Source: a methane-oxidizing endosymbiont of Gigantopelta aegis (lineage in GTDB: Bacteria > Pseudomonadota > Gammaproteobacteria > Methylococcales > Methylomonadaceae). Taken from it: 64,000 nucleotides of DNA. The notes below the pieces were generated by a model. The model saw nothing but the letters and a program-made list of their open reading frames with translations, was not told where the DNA came from and did not search any database. The DNA is taken from positions 1,251,831-1,315,830 of the forward strand of contig NZ_JAEHGD010000001.1 of NCBI RefSeq assembly GCF_016097405.1. The letters run 5' to 3'. This document shows, piece by piece, positions 8,139 through 17,436 of the stretch (positions within the stretch are counted from its first letter, which is position 1; each line of letters begins with the position of its first letter). The position numbers and the translations under genes are program-made.

Positions 8139-10712
8139 TTATTTACTGAATGTTAATACACCATTTTCAACATAGACCCGAATAGTGTCTCCCGGTCCAA
8201 AATGGCCCGCTAACAATTCAGTCGCTAACGGATTTTCCAGCTGATGTTGAATCGCTCTTTTCAGCGGCCTTGCACCATAAACCGGATCAAATCCTGCTTC
8301 ACCTAATAGATCAAGTGCTTCATCGGTAATCGTCAGTTCAATCTCTCGATCTTTCAAGCGTTTAACCAGATGATCAATCTGAACTTTGGCGATTTCTCTG
8401 ATCTGTTCACGGGTCAATGGGTGGAATACAACCACTTCATCAATCCGGTTGATAAATTCCGGTCTAAAATGTCCGGAAACAACTTCCATGACGGCATTTT
8501 TCATCGCATCATAGTTTTCTTCACCGGCCATCTCCTGAATCCTGTCAGAACCCAAGTTAGAGGTCATGACGATCACCGTATTACGAAAATCCACTGTCCG
8601 TCCCTGACCATCCGTCAATCGCCCGTCATCGAGTACCTGTAACAGAATATTGAAGACATCGGGATGTGCTTTTTCTACCTCATCCATCAGAATGACAGAA
8701 TACGGTTTACGTCGCACCGCTTCGGTTAAATAGCCGCCTTCTTCATAGCCGACATAGCCTGGAGGCGCACCGATCAACCGTGCAACAGAATGCTTTTCCA
8801 TAAACTCTGACATATCGATTCTGACCATGGAGTCTTCGGTGTCGAATAAAAACTCAGCTAATGCTTTACACAACTCGGTTTTACCCACCCCGGTTGGCCC
8901 CAGAAACAGGAACGAACCATTCGGTTTATTCGGGTCAGCCAAACCGGCTCGCGAACGACGAATTGCGGCACTCACTGCTTTTACCGCTTCATCCTGACCT
9001 ACAACACGTTTACCCAGTTCCTGCTCCATACGCAGTAGTTTTTCTCTTTCGCCTTCCAGCATTTTGGAGACTGGTATGCCTGTCCATTTAGACACAACTT
9101 CAGCGATTTCCTCTTCGGTTACTTTATTTCGCAGCAACCGCATTTCTTGCATTTCAGCCTGTGATGCTAAGTCCAGTTCACGCTCAAGAGCCGGAATGAC
9201 TGAGTATTTCAGCTCCGACATTTTAGTCAAATCACCGGCACGACTCGCAAATTCCAATTCCTGACGGGCCTGCTCCAGTTTTTCCTTAATACTCGCAGAA
9301 CCTTGTACTGCCGCTTTTTCTGCTTTCCAGATTTCTTCCAGATCAGAATATTCTTTTTCCAATGAGGCAATTTCCTGTTCCAACGTCTCCAACCGTTTTT
9401 TAGAGGCAGGATCGGTCTCTTTTTTCAGTGCTTCACGCTCAATCTTTAACTGGATCAAACGGCGCTCTAACTTATCCATCGCTTCAGGCTTAGAGTCGAT
9501 TTCCATACGAATACGACTGGCCGCTTCATCTATCAGGTCAATCGCCTTGTCCGGCAACTGTCGATCGGTAATATAGCGATGTGATAATGTCGCTGCCGCT
9601 ACAATCGCAGGGTCAGTAATTTCTACCCCGTGATGTACTTCATAACGCTCTTTCAATCCCCTCAGGATAGCAATGGTATCTTCAACCGAAGGCTCATCAA
9701 CCATCACTTTCTGGAAACGCCGCTCCAGCGCCGCATCTTTTTCAATATATTGCCGGTATTCATCCAGCGTTGTAGCACCGACACAATGTAATTCACCCCG
9801 TGCCAAAGCCGGTTTCAACATATTCCCGGCATCCATAGCGCCATCGGCTTTACCTGCTCCTACCATGGTATGCAGCTCATCGATAAACAGAATAATATTA
9901 CCTTCCTGTTTAGCCACATCGTTTAACACGGCTTTTAAACGCTCTTCAAATTCACCACGGAATTTTGCACCCGCAATCAACGCAGCCATATCTAATGACA
10001 ACAAGCGTTTGTTTTTAAGCCCCTCAGGCACTTCGCCATTCACGATCCGCTGCGCTAAACCCTCAACAATCGCCGTTTTACCGACACCGGGCTCACCAAT
10101 CAACACTGGGTTATTTTTAGTTCGACGCTGTAGAACCTGAATCGTCCGGCGAATTTCATCATCTCGGCCAATAACAGGATCTAATTTCCCTTGTTCTGCA
10201 CGCTCGGTTAAATCAATTGTATATTTTTCCAGCGCTTGTCTTTGTTCTTCCGCATTAGGATCGGTCACGCTCTCGCCTCCTCTGACATTCTCAATCGCTT
10301 GTTCCAGTTTTTCCTTGGTCAAGCCCAATTTTTTGAACAGGTTTTGTAAAAAACCACTGCTTTCCAAAGCTGCCAATGGAAACAGCTCACTGGAAATATA
10401 CGCATCGTTTCTTTTTTGCGCCAATTTATCCATTAGATTCAGCACACGGCCGGTGTCGTTAGACAGTTGTACATCGCCCCCTGCGCCTTCAACAACCGGC
10501 AGCCGTCCTAACTCCTGCTGAATTTCATTTTGCAGCGCATTCACATCTATGCCCGCTTGCATCAACAAAGGCCGAATGCTTCCGCCTTGCTGATTTAACA
10601 ACGCACTCATAACATGTATAGGCTCAATAAATTGATGATCCTTGCCTAGAGCAAGACTCTGTGCATCAGCTAAAGCCTCTTGAAATTTACTGGTTAATTT
10701 ATCCATCCGCAT
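8139..10712 (-). CDS. clpB: ATP-dependent disaggregase ClpB
   Basis: ClpB is a hexameric AAA+ chaperone that, with DnaK, extracts polypeptides from aggregates. The 857-residue length equals that of the E. coli protein. Order of domains: Clp N-terminal repeat domain (1-145), AAA-1 with [16 protein letters not shown], a coiled-coil middle domain (about 410-525, rich in Glu/Lys/Arg), AAA-2 with [18 protein letters not shown], and the D2-small C-terminal domain. The ATG at 10712 is chosen because it follows GAGG by 8 bases; a GTG nine bases upstream is less likely. A sigma-32-like promoter lies upstream. Confidence 0.98.
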   Translation of the reverse strand: MRMDKLTSKFQEALADAQSLALGKDHQFIEPIHVMSALLNQQGGSIRPLLMQAGIDVNALQNEIQQELGRLPVVEGAGGDVQLSNDTGRVLNLMDKLAQKRNDAYISSELFPLAALESSGFLQNLFKKLGLTKEKLEQAIENVRGGESVTDPNAEEQRQALEKYTIDLTERAEQGKLDPVIGRDDEIRRTIQVLQRRTKNNPVLIGEPGVGKTAIVEGLAQRIVNGEVPEGLKNKRLLSLDMAALIAGAKFRGEFEERLKAVLNDVAKQEGNIILFIDELHTMVGAGKADGAMDAGNMLKPALARGELHCVGATTLDEYRQYIEKDAALERRFQKVMVDEPSVEDTIAILRGLKERYEVHHGVEITDPAIVAAATLSHRYITDRQLPDKAIDLIDEAASRIRMEIDSKPEAMDKLERRLIQLKIEREALKKETDPASKKRLETLEQEIASLEKEYSDLEEIWKAEKAAVQGSASIKEKLEQARQELEFASRAGDLTKMSELKYSVIPALERELDLASQAEMQEMRLLRNKVTEEEIAEVVSKWTGIPVSKMLEGEREKLLRMEQELGKRVVGQDEAVKAVSAAIRRSRAGLADPNKPNGSFLFLGPTGVGKTELCKALAEFLFDTEDSMVRIDMSEFMEKHSVARLIGAPPGYVGYEEGGYLTEAVRRKPYSVILMDEVEKAHPDVFNILLQVLDDGRLTDGQGRTVDFRNTVIVMTSNLGSDRIQEMAGEENYDAMKNAVMEVVSGHFRPEFINRIDEVVVFHPLTREQIREIAKVQIDHLVKRLKDREIELTITDEALDLLGEAGFDPVYGARPLKRAIQHQLENPLATELLAGHFGPGDTIRVYVENGVLTFSK

Positions 10713-10750
10713 ATTGCGCACCTCACTTTTATAAATTTTTTCTTACATCT

Positions 10751-10779
10751 ACTATGAGGGAACATCTTATTTTTTCAAG
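10751..10779 (-). promoter_or_regulatory. Probable heat-shock (sigma-32) promoter of clpB
   Basis: The minus strand shows CTTGAAA (10779-10773), twelve intervening bases, then CCCTCATAGT (10760-10751). This is close to the RpoH pattern CTTGAAA with CCCCATnT and is 39 bp ahead of the clpB ATG. The match is by eye; one -10 position deviates. Confidence 0.65.
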
Positions 10780-10895
10780 CCTGAACATAAAAATAGCTTT
10801 ACTTTTAGTTTTTCGCCTAAAACCCAAGGCCTGTACAAATTCTTACAGTACTATCCCATACGCCGCTGTTGCATGCTAAAATAATCCACCATTCA

Positions 10896-10972
<77 letters not shown>

Positions 10973-11150
10973 TTTATCTATTCAACAACGTCGAAAAACT
11001 CCTTCTATAAAGACCTGTAGCGGTTTTATTATTCATTAGCGTCCAACAAGATACAGGTTAATCTGCTAGCACAAGCTTATACCATCAAAAATACTGGTCG
11101 ACAGCGCCTTAAAAGAACCTCTACTTTTAAAAATAGTTTTCCAAAATTTA

Positions 11151-11193
11151 AGTGTGTGATTTGACCTATTTTTAATAGGTCAAATCACACACT
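11151..11193. repeat. Perfect 20-bp inverted repeat with a 3-base loop
   Basis: AGTGTGTGATTTGACCTATT, TTT, then its exact reverse complement. No T run follows on either strand, so it is not a standard terminator. It could be a bidirectional structure, a protein target or part of an RNA. It is isolated in a 480-bp gene-free stretch. Confidence 0.9.
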
Positions 11194-11402
11194 GACGACA
11201 CAAGAAATTTCTAACATGCATATTTTTTAAATAAATTCGTTAGGCAAACCAATTTGCAAAGCATAAAACATGCCAATTTTTGCGTCATTTTGTCACGCGG
11301 CAATATGCCACATTTTTATTTTTTCTAAAATTAATTAAACTTCTTTGCAACTTTGGGATGCAATGTTCAAGCAGTTACAAAGTTAGTAAACCTTACCTTC
11401 TT

Positions 11403-11429
11403 ACGGCCTTTTCAGGCCGTTTTCTTTTT
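11403..11429 (+). terminator. Intrinsic terminator in the leader of the phasin-like gene
   Basis: ACGGCC (11403-11408), loop TTTTCA and GGCCGT (11415-11420) are followed by TTTCTTTTT. It sits 24 bp before the ATG of the next gene, so it either ends an unseen upstream transcript or attenuates the downstream gene. Confidence 0.7.
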
Positions 11430-11452
11430 GTATCCAAATACAAGGTGTAAAA

Positions 11453-11830
11453 ATGGCTTTTGAATCTTTGGATTTTGAAACTAAATTTATCGTTCCGACC
11501 AAGCTTCTAGCTGAAACAGTCTGGAATCAGGTTTCATCTGATTTGACCAACCTCTATCTGCATATCCGTCAGACGTTGATTGAGTTACATAGTACGATTG
11601 CCGAGCTAGGCAAAACTTGGTATGACAGCCCGATTGAAACCAGCAAACTATGGTTTGCACAATTACAGGATTATGGCGTTGAGCTTTATGCGCGATTCAA
11701 CAACGACTGGAAACCGCAACTACAACAAGGCTACGAAACCTTGGCCAGCACAACCAGCGATTGGCTGGACCAGATCAAGAGTACGGTTGAATGGAAAACG
11801 CGTTTATGCAAACAATCAATAGTTTGCTGA
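11453..11830 (+). CDS. Phasin-like helical protein, probable 3' frameshift
   Basis: The 125-residue product is rich in amphipathic helix with regularly spaced aromatic and Leu residues and Gln/Asn/Ser, as in phasins that coat polyhydroxyalkanoate granules; assignment rests on composition, not a motif. AAGGTG lies 6 bases before the ATG. The last about ten codons look wrong: just before the end, the next frame continues with ENAFMQTINSLLNDYF and runs to a TAA at 11878-11880, which would give a natural amphipathic end of about 141 residues. A one-base loss near 11794 (TGG run) explains this. A strong terminator follows at 11900. Confidence 0.5.
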   Translation: MAFESLDFETKFIVPTKLLAETVWNQVSSDLTNLYLHIRQTLIELHSTIAELGKTWYDSPIETSKLWFAQLQDYGVELYARFNNDWKPQLQQGYETLASTTSDWLDQIKSTVEWKTRLCKQSIVC

Positions 11831-11899
11831 ACGACTATTTTGAATTGGTCAATTCTGTTTTGGCCAGTGTAAATTTGTAAGTTTTTTCTCCCTCTCATT

Positions 11900-11929
11900 G
11901 AGACTGTTCTTCTGAGCAGTCTCTTTTTT
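11900..11929 (+). terminator. Rho-independent terminator
   Basis: GAGACTG (11900-11906), a 10-base loop and CAGTCTC (11917-11923) are followed by six T residues. It ends the phasin-like transcript and its T run abuts the stop of the convergent L,D-transpeptidase gene. Confidence 0.88.
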
Positions 11930-12887
11930 AGTTCTCTTCCAACTCTAAATCATCTAACTTAATCGGCCGCTCGAAAATAGCGACTGGAATGCCATTACTT
12001 GTTTGTAGCGCTTTTTTTAAAGCAGCACCTCGAACCACGGGCAACATCCCATTATTAGCTCTTTCTATCAGATCCAGTGCCTGATCCAGTTTAGTCTGAT
12101 AATCTTGCAAATTATCATCCAAGGGTGGATGTACTTCGATATATAGTGTGTCTTCAAGCCAACCTACTTTTATAGGTTGATTAACGATATAAACCGGTGT
12201 TCGTACCTTGATCATCGGAAATAGTTTTTCAATATCTTCAGGATACATACGAACACAGCCGTGACTGACGCGCATACCGACGCCAAACGGTTTATTGGTG
12301 CTGTGTATTAAATAACCGGGAATACCTAAACGCATAGCATAAAGCCCAAGTGGGTTATCCGGCCCTGCTGGAACAACATCGGGTAAAGGGTCGCCGCTTT
12401 CGGCATGTTCCTTTTTTATGGAAGGCGGTGGAATCCAGACCGGATTGCGTTTTTTGCTTTGGATATAAGTTTTACCCAAGGGTGTATCCCAATCTTGTCG
12501 TCCGATACTGACCGGATGGGTAATAACCACCGGCTTCTCGCCTTTGGCAGGTTTTGGAAAATAGTAAAGTCTGTATTCCGGCAAATTAAGAATCAAGCCA
12601 TCACGCGGGGCATCTGGCAAAATATAACTATTAGGGATAACGACACGCGTGCCTTCACCCGGTATCCAGCGATCGACATTTGGGTTGGCCAATAGAATCT
12701 GGTTTTGACCTAAGTCATATTCTCTGGCAATATCCAATAAGGTATCTTCATGTTTGGCAATCGCATATTTAATTTTATGTGGCGGGTCACCAATCAAACT
12801 ATCTTTTGGGTTGGCAGGTAATGGGTAGGTTGTGGCGTGAGCCCAGCTGACTATAAGCCACCCTAAGATAAAAAAGAATAAACGCAT
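11928..12887 (-). CDS. L,D-transpeptidase (YkuD/ErfK-YbiS family)
   Basis: Periplasmic cross-linking enzyme family that forms meso-DAP links or attaches lipoproteins to peptidoglycan through a cysteine. A signal peptide (residues 1-18, ending SWAHA) is followed by a LysM-like segment (KYAIAKHEDTLLDIAREY, about 40-85) and the YkuD catalytic domain (about 95-235) with IHSTNKPFGVGMRVSHGCVR holding the His and Cys of the active site. The C-terminal about 80 residues are helical. The 319 residues and layout match the ErfK/YcfS/YbiS type. It stands alone and converges on the phasin-like gene. Confidence 0.92.
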   Translation of the reverse strand: MRLFFFILGWLIVSWAHATTYPLPANPKDSLIGDPPHKIKYAIAKHEDTLLDIAREYDLGQNQILLANPNVDRWIPGEGTRVVIPNSYILPDAPRDGLILNLPEYRLYYFPKPAKGEKPVVITHPVSIGRQDWDTPLGKTYIQSKKRNPVWIPPPSIKKEHAESGDPLPDVVPAGPDNPLGLYAMRLGIPGYLIHSTNKPFGVGMRVSHGCVRMYPEDIEKLFPMIKVRTPVYIVNQPIKVGWLEDTLYIEVHPPLDDNLQDYQTKLDQALDLIERANNGMLPVVRGAALKKALQTSNGIPVAIFERPIKLDDLELEEN

Positions 12888-12973
12888 CGTAAAAAATATT
12901 AGGTTAAAAACGTTAGTTTACAAGGCGCCTTACAAATACCAAAATCCATTGATTGTTTTCAGAGGAGGCAAAG

Positions 12974-13330
12974 ATGGGATGTTGTGATGATCCAACCGAA
13001 CCCGAAAAAATAAGCCGAAGCGACTGGGTGTTATTACAGGAGCAATATGGCAATTTACAGCGGGATTTATTTACCGGTGACCCTGAAAAAGTCATGCTCA
13101 AGGCGTTGCAAAGTGCGAGTACTTATTTACAAGAACTGGCAGCATTGCGCGCACATTATGATTCGGTCAGGCAGGCTGCTATTCGATTGTTGAATAAAGA
13201 AAGCCTAAATGTCTTGCAACGTATTGCGGAGCAGGAAAGCGACAGCGACATGGGCACTGCCGCCCGGCAACGCATTGCTGAATTGGAAAACGATACAGGT
13301 TTGTTTGGGCGTTTATTTCATTCCGAATAA
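12974..13330 (+). CDS. Conserved-looking small soluble protein, function unknown
   Basis: I do not recognise a family. The 118-residue protein starts MGCCDDPTEPEK at 12974, chosen because GAGGAGG lies five bases ahead; an in-frame ATG 21 bp upstream has no such site. It is mainly helical and charged, with no signal peptide or membrane segment. The adjacent Cys3-Cys4 pair near the N-terminus could bind metal or carry a modification, but nothing else supports that. It is divergent from the L,D-transpeptidase gene. Confidence 0.75.
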   Translation: MGCCDDPTEPEKISRSDWVLLQEQYGNLQRDLFTGDPEKVMLKALQSASTYLQELAALRAHYDSVRQAAIRLLNKESLNVLQRIAEQESDSDMGTAARQRIAELENDTGLFGRLFHSE

Positions 13331-13350
13331 GCACTCAGTTGCTGTAAGCC

Positions 13351-13530
13351 TCATTCGGTCTGAGGAATATCAGGATTTGCGCTAAACCCGTTCACATTTG
13401 ATTGTTGCGCATTTTCCTGATTATTTTGATGAAGCAATGTTCCTCCGACAATAAAAAGCATGACTAATATATAAATGATTGCGGCAATGCGCCTGACTTT
13501 TTTGCCTGTACTTACAGAACGTTGTGTCAT
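13351..13530 (-). CDS. Small single-pass membrane protein, function unknown
   Basis: A 59-codon reading frame begins with ATG at 13530. It has a basic N-terminus (KKVRR), one hydrophobic segment (IAAIIYILVMLFIVGG, about 14-29) and a polar Gln/Asn-rich tail, a topology typical of small inner-membrane proteins. No strong ribosome site is visible. Codon use looks natural and it fills the gap after the convergent gene ending at 13330. No family is recognised. Confidence 0.5.
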   Translation of the reverse strand: MTQRSVSTGKKVRRIAAIIYILVMLFIVGGTLLHQNNQENAQQSNVNGFSANPDIPQTE

Positions 13531-13658
13531 ATCAATTTTAGTTAAAATGGCTGGAAAGCCTTAGTATAACAAGTCCAACCAGGCCTTTCAGCGCGCTGTC
13601 ATGCTTTAACCTGTCATTGTCGTGCGCGAAAGTATAAAAAATGGCAGGCAAAACCGGG

Positions 13659-13811
13659 TTAAGCCAACATCGCCTGTTCATATTCATCCAGTTCCGATAC
13701 CGGCCGCCGCGTTCGGCTGCATGGCTCGGGCTCAAATAGCCCTATGATAATATTCAAATCAATATAGGCTTCCTCGCCCAACAAAGGTTCTTCAAGGTTT
13801 AAGTCAAACAT
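13659..13811 (-). CDS. Small acidic protein downstream of amrS, function unknown
   Basis: The frame is read from MFDLNLEEPLLGEEAYIDLN at 13811 (50 aa) with AGAG shortly upstream; a longer frame starting inside amrS is possible but overlaps its end without a ribosome site. The product is acidic and ends in RRPVSELDEYEQAMLA. It lies about 65 bp past the amrS stop on the same strand and could be a fourth member of that transcript. No family is recognised. Confidence 0.5.
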   Translation of the reverse strand: MFDLNLEEPLLGEEAYIDLNIIIGLFEPEPCSRTRRPVSELDEYEQAMLA

Positions 13812-13876
13812 AGTTTTCTCTTTTGCAATATTTTTCTCATTATGCAAGCCAAATATTAAAAGTTGATGACAATGAG

Positions 13877-14962
13877 CTACCCAATCATGACCGGTTGCCG
13901 TCTTGCTCCCCAATTTCCTGGTTTATCCATGAAACGTCCGGCGCACGGTGTTCCACAATTCTCGCAACAGCCTTTTTCATCCAATCCCCATTCCGATAAC
14001 TCATACCAATCCCGACCAATCAATAAATGACCGCACTGATGACAATAGGTACTTTCCGCTACTTTATGATGAACATTACCGACATAGGCATAACGCACCC
14101 CATTTTTCTGTGCGATATCGCGTGCCATCAATAATGTACTGACAGGTGTCGAGGGCTTGTCACGCATTTTCCAGTCCGGATGAAAAGCAGTGAAATGCAT
14201 GGGCACATCTGAACCTAAGTTTTCGACCACCCACTGTGTCATCGCTTCCAGTTCAGCTTGTGAATCATTTTCGCCCGGAATCAGCAAGGTAGTCAGCTCC
14301 AGCCAGACCGATGTTTCATGTTTTATGTACTTTAAAGTTTCTAAAATGGGCTCTAAATGTGAGCCTGTAATTTTATGATAAAAATCTTCGGTGAAAGCCT
14401 TAAGATCGATATTCGCAGCATCCATCACGGCATAAAATTCTTCGCGCGGTTTCGGGCAGACATAACCCGCCGATACAGCCACTGATTTTATTCCGCGTTC
14501 ACGACACGCCAATGCCGTATCGATGGCATATTCATGAAAAATAACTGGATCATTGTATGTATACGCGACACTAAGACAACCACTCGAAGCTGCAGCATCG
14601 GCAATCGCCGTCGGCGAGGCCTGACTCATCAAAGCATCCATTTCGCGTGATTTACTGATGTCCCAATTCTGACAAAACTTACAGGCCAAGTTGCAACCCG
14701 CCGTACCAAATGACAAAACGGCCGTACCGGGATAAAAATGATTCAAGGGTTTTTTTTCGATCGGGTCAATACAAAAGCCGCTTGAACGCCCATAACTGGT
14801 CATAACAATTTGATTATTGAGATTCTGTCGCACAAAACACAAACCACGCTGGCCTTCATGCAATTTACAAAAACGCGGACATAGATCACATTGCACACGC
14901 CCATCGTCCAAACTATGCCAATATTTTGTTGTGACAATATTGTCGCTGATTAAAGTATGCAT
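13877..14962 (-). CDS. amrS: AmmeMemoRadiSam system radical SAM enzyme AmrS
   Basis: Radical SAM enzyme of the AmmeMemoRadiSam gene set, related to pyruvate formate-lyase activases. The cluster motif C-x3-C-x2-C is CNLACKFC at residues 90-97. Other family features are CDLCPRFC near the N-terminus (25-32) and a C-terminal zinc-ribbon-like tail (CHQCGHLL, CENCGTPC). The 361 residues match the family. It is transcribed divergently from the Memo gene. The substrate of the system is not established. The gene is intact, whereas the AMMECR1 partner across the gap is destroyed. Confidence 0.93.
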   Translation of the reverse strand: MHTLISDNIVTTKYWHSLDDGRVQCDLCPRFCKLHEGQRGLCFVRQNLNNQIVMTSYGRSSGFCIDPIEKKPLNHFYPGTAVLSFGTAGCNLACKFCQNWDISKSREMDALMSQASPTAIADAAASSGCLSVAYTYNDPVIFHEYAIDTALACRERGIKSVAVSAGYVCPKPREEFYAVMDAANIDLKAFTEDFYHKITGSHLEPILETLKYIKHETSVWLELTTLLIPGENDSQAELEAMTQWVVENLGSDVPMHFTAFHPDWKMRDKPSTPVSTLLMARDIAQKNGVRYAYVGNVHHKVAESTYCHQCGHLLIGRDWYELSEWGLDEKGCCENCGTPCAGRFMDKPGNWGARRQPVMIG

Positions 14963-15078
14963 AACATCCCCCTTGAATTTTTTACGTTAGCACCTATAAC
15001 TACATTATGGGGATTGATTTATTAAGATAAAGTCTTAATGGTTGATCCGGTAATTATTTTTAGGTGGAGGGCAGAACG

Positions 15079-15888
15079 ATGACTTCGATCAGACCTCCGG
15101 CAGTTGCCGGCACGTTTTATCCTGACGATCCTTCGGAATTATCCGCAATGATTCACTATTTTTTAAGTCAGGCCGATGATAGCTTGCCAGCGCCCAAAGC
15201 AGTTATCGTTCCGCATGCTGGCTATATTTATTCAGGCCCGATCGCAGCGAGTGCTTATGCGCCTTTAAAAAAAGCGGCCGATCAAATCAAGCGTGTCGTC
15301 CTGATAGGTCCTTCTCACCGGGTTGCATTTGAGGGTTTAGCTGTCAGCAGTGCCGACCAATTTGTCACGCCTTTAGGCGCTATTCCTATCGATAAACAAG
15401 CGGTCGAAGCTATTTTACACCTGCCTTTTGTTCATCTCCTGGATCAGGCACATAGCCTGGAACATAGTCTTGAGGTACAACTACCTTTCTTACAGTCTGT
15501 ATTAAACGATTTTAAACTGGTTCCTATTGTGGCCGGTGACGCCAGTGCCGAACAGGTCAGCACCGTCCTGGAAATTCTCTGGGGAAAATCTGAAACCTTG
15601 ATTGTCATCAGTTCGGATTTGAGTCATTACCATGATTATTTCACCGCCCAACAGATGGACCAGAACACATCACAACTGATCGAATCATTGCACTATGAAC
15701 AACTTGATTTTGATTCAGCCTGCGGTCGTGTCCCTGTCACAGGGTTGTTACGCTATGCACGTCAGCATGGCTTGAAACCTAAAACCATTGATTTACGAAA
15801 TTCCGGTGATACTGCCGGCGACAAAAACCGGGTAGTCGGGTATGGAGCTTATGTCATTAACCAAACAACATCAGAATATTCTGCTTAA
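15079..15888 (+). CDS. amrB: AmmeMemoRadiSam system protein B (Memo family)
   Basis: Memo-family protein of 269 residues resembling class III extradiol dioxygenases. IRPPAVAGTFYPDDP at the N-terminus, PHAGYIYSGPIAASAY (about 45-60) and SSDLSHYHDY (about 182-191) carry the conserved metal-type His residues. I start at the ATG at 15079, eight bases after GGAGG; a GTG 15 bp upstream precedes that site. The 3' end overlaps the AMMECR1 start by about 38 bp, so the two were translationally coupled. Divergent from amrS. Confidence 0.92.
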   Translation: MTSIRPPAVAGTFYPDDPSELSAMIHYFLSQADDSLPAPKAVIVPHAGYIYSGPIAASAYAPLKKAADQIKRVVLIGPSHRVAFEGLAVSSADQFVTPLGAIPIDKQAVEAILHLPFVHLLDQAHSLEHSLEVQLPFLQSVLNDFKLVPIVAGDASAEQVSTVLEILWGKSETLIVISSDLSHYHDYFTAQQMDQNTSQLIESLHYEQLDFDSACGRVPVTGLLRYARQHGLKPKTIDLRNSGDTAGDKNRVVGYGAYVINQTTSEYSA

Positions 15889-15937
15889 TATAGCACGCGA
15901 GTCGATTGAAAATGGCTATCGTACAGGTCATCCCAGG
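15851..15937 (+). pseudogene. amrA: AMMECR1 (AmmeMemoRadiSam protein A), N-terminal fragment
   Basis: The start MSLTKQHQNILLNIARESIE and RTGHP matches the opening of AMMECR1-domain proteins. After about 29 codons the frame enters an ISAs1-type element. The conserved centre containing the LRGCIG motif is absent from both sides of the insertion, so sequence was deleted as well as interrupted. An in-frame ATG three codons upstream is an alternative start. Confidence 0.85.
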
Positions 15938-17133
15938 GCAATCGGGTTTAAATTACACCAAGAATCTTGAGTAAATAATCATTATCCCACCCTGCCATCA
16001 TTCGCTTGGTTTTTACACCGACTTTGGCCGTTTCCTCGGCTTTTATTAAATTTAAGGCCATGTGTCGAATGACAGCTAAGTTTGAAGCACTATATCCTTT
16101 GCGGGTTCGGTTGCTATCCTCATCAAAAGCAAGATCAAGAACCCAATGCAAGTTATTTTCAATCGCCCAATGAGCGCGAACAGCATGCTCTAACTTGTTT
16201 GGATCGTTTGCGCTTAAACTGCTTATAAAATAGCGTGTTTCCTCGGTTATTTTTTCATCCACTTCTCTTGTGGCTGTGACGGCAATAATACTTTTTAATC
16301 CTGACCAGGAATGCTCCTTTTTAACCATTCAATCTCATCCGTGACACGAACAGAACGCGTTTCAATTCGCCCATGCTCACCATTGACGGTTTTTGTGGCA
16401 ATTTCTGGCGATAAAGCGGATGTAAAATAGGCCTTTACATCCTCATGTAAGGTGCCATGATTTCCTTTTAAACTCAAAACATAGTCACCGCCTTGGTCGA
16501 TAATCTGTTTGGCTATTTTCTTTTGGCACCCCATTGCATCAATTGTAATCAAAGCGCCTGCAATATCCAAACGCGACAGAAGTTTGGGTATGGCCGTAAT
16601 TTCATTGGATTTATCATCCACTTTCGCCTGACCTAAAACCAAACTGTTTTTCCGCGACCAGGCGCTCACCATATAGATGGCTGACTTATTTGAGGCTTTA
16701 TCAATACTGCGCCTTAAGCATTTGCCATCCATTGCAATAATATCTTCTTCAACCAAGTCCGCTAGATCGGCCACCCAGTTTGAGAAGCATTGACTAAATT
16801 GTTCCGTATCTATGGCGGCAAAAACAGCACCCAACGTATCATGTGAAGGGATTCCATTTTTCTAAACCAAGCTGTTCAGTGAACCAGCTTTCTTTAGCCT
16901 TTCCAAATTTTTCAATGGCCACCCAGTTATCGGCTCCACAAATAGTCGCACACAAGGTGATGAAAAATATATCAGTGAGTTGATGCTTCTTTCGCCGATC
17001 TACTCTTGGATCAGCAATCGTTGAAAAATGGTGGATAATTGAGGCCGTTGGGGTAACTGTCATTTATAATCAAAATGATAAAACCAATACCTTATCTAAA
17101 TTATAATTTCAACCCTTTTTTAAACCCGATTGC
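15938..17133 (-). mobile_element. ISAs1-family insertion sequence (degenerate)
   Basis: The element is bounded by perfect 15-bp inverted repeats GCAATCGGGTTTAAA at 15938-15952 and 17119-17133. At 1196 bp it has the usual size for the family. The flanks do not show a target duplication, which fits a deletion of the middle of AMMECR1 next to the element. It encodes one transposase on the minus strand broken into three frames. Confidence 0.85.
15948..17063 (-). pseudogene. ISAs1-family transposase, two frameshifts
   Basis: Three frames together cover a normal transposase of about 375 residues. Frame 1 (17063-16839) begins MTVTPTASIIHHFSTIADPR and ends at WNPFT; the correct continuation ENGIPSHDTLGAVFAAID is reached by removing one A from a run of five near 16855. 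Frame 2 (16834-16295) holds EEDIIAMDGKCLRRS and ends at EWLKRS; adding one A near 16322 leads into frame 3 (to 15948) with WAIENNLHWVLDLAFDED, which carries the last catalytic region. Both lesions are in homopolymers. Confidence 0.85.
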
Positions 17134-17436
17134 GAAAATGCCTTTTCCGCGGCCTATAAAGATCCTCGTTTTCCGCCTGTGGAACGCAGTGAAATTCCAC
17201 AGCTTGATATTTTTATTTCCATCCTGAGTGAACCGGAAGCCATGCAGTTTTCATCAGAAGAAGATTTATTACGCCAAATCAGACCTGGCGTCGATGGCTT
17301 GATTCTTGTTGAAAATGGTTATAAGGGGACTTTTTACCGTCGGTGTGGGAATCTTTACCGGAGAAAGTCCAGTTTTTAAGGCATCTTAAAAACAAAGCAG
17401 GGCTTCCTGCCGATTATTGGTCAGACAGTATTAAAG
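17134..17436 (+). pseudogene. amrA: AMMECR1 (AmmeMemoRadiSam protein A), C-terminal fragment
   Basis: The frame resumes with ENAFSAAYKDPRFPPV and QLDIFISILSEPEAM, conserved in the second half of AMMECR1. After NGYKGTF the frame shifts: one T is missing from the run near 17333, and the next frame continues LPSVWESLPEKVQFLRHLK and ADYWSDSIK before the IS5-family element begins at 17437. The final residues of the protein are lost. The gene is therefore broken by an internal deletion, a frameshift and a truncation. Confidence 0.88.

Larger units (their letters stand above)
10973..11452. other. Non-coding stretch between tRNA-Arg and the phasin-like gene
   Basis: No convincing gene lies here. The stretch is AT-rich and holds two structures annotated separately: a perfect 20-bp hairpin (11151-11193) and an intrinsic terminator (11403-11429) ahead of the next gene. 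Together they leave room for a non-coding transcript of up to about 200 nt ending at the terminator, but no promoter is clear enough to call. Confidence 0.5.

Noticed and set aside
9673-10140. 155-residue open frame on the plus strand inside clpB
   Set aside because: It lies wholly opposite conserved ClpB coding sequence, has Ser/Ala-rich low-information content and no ribosome site, so it is a shadow frame.
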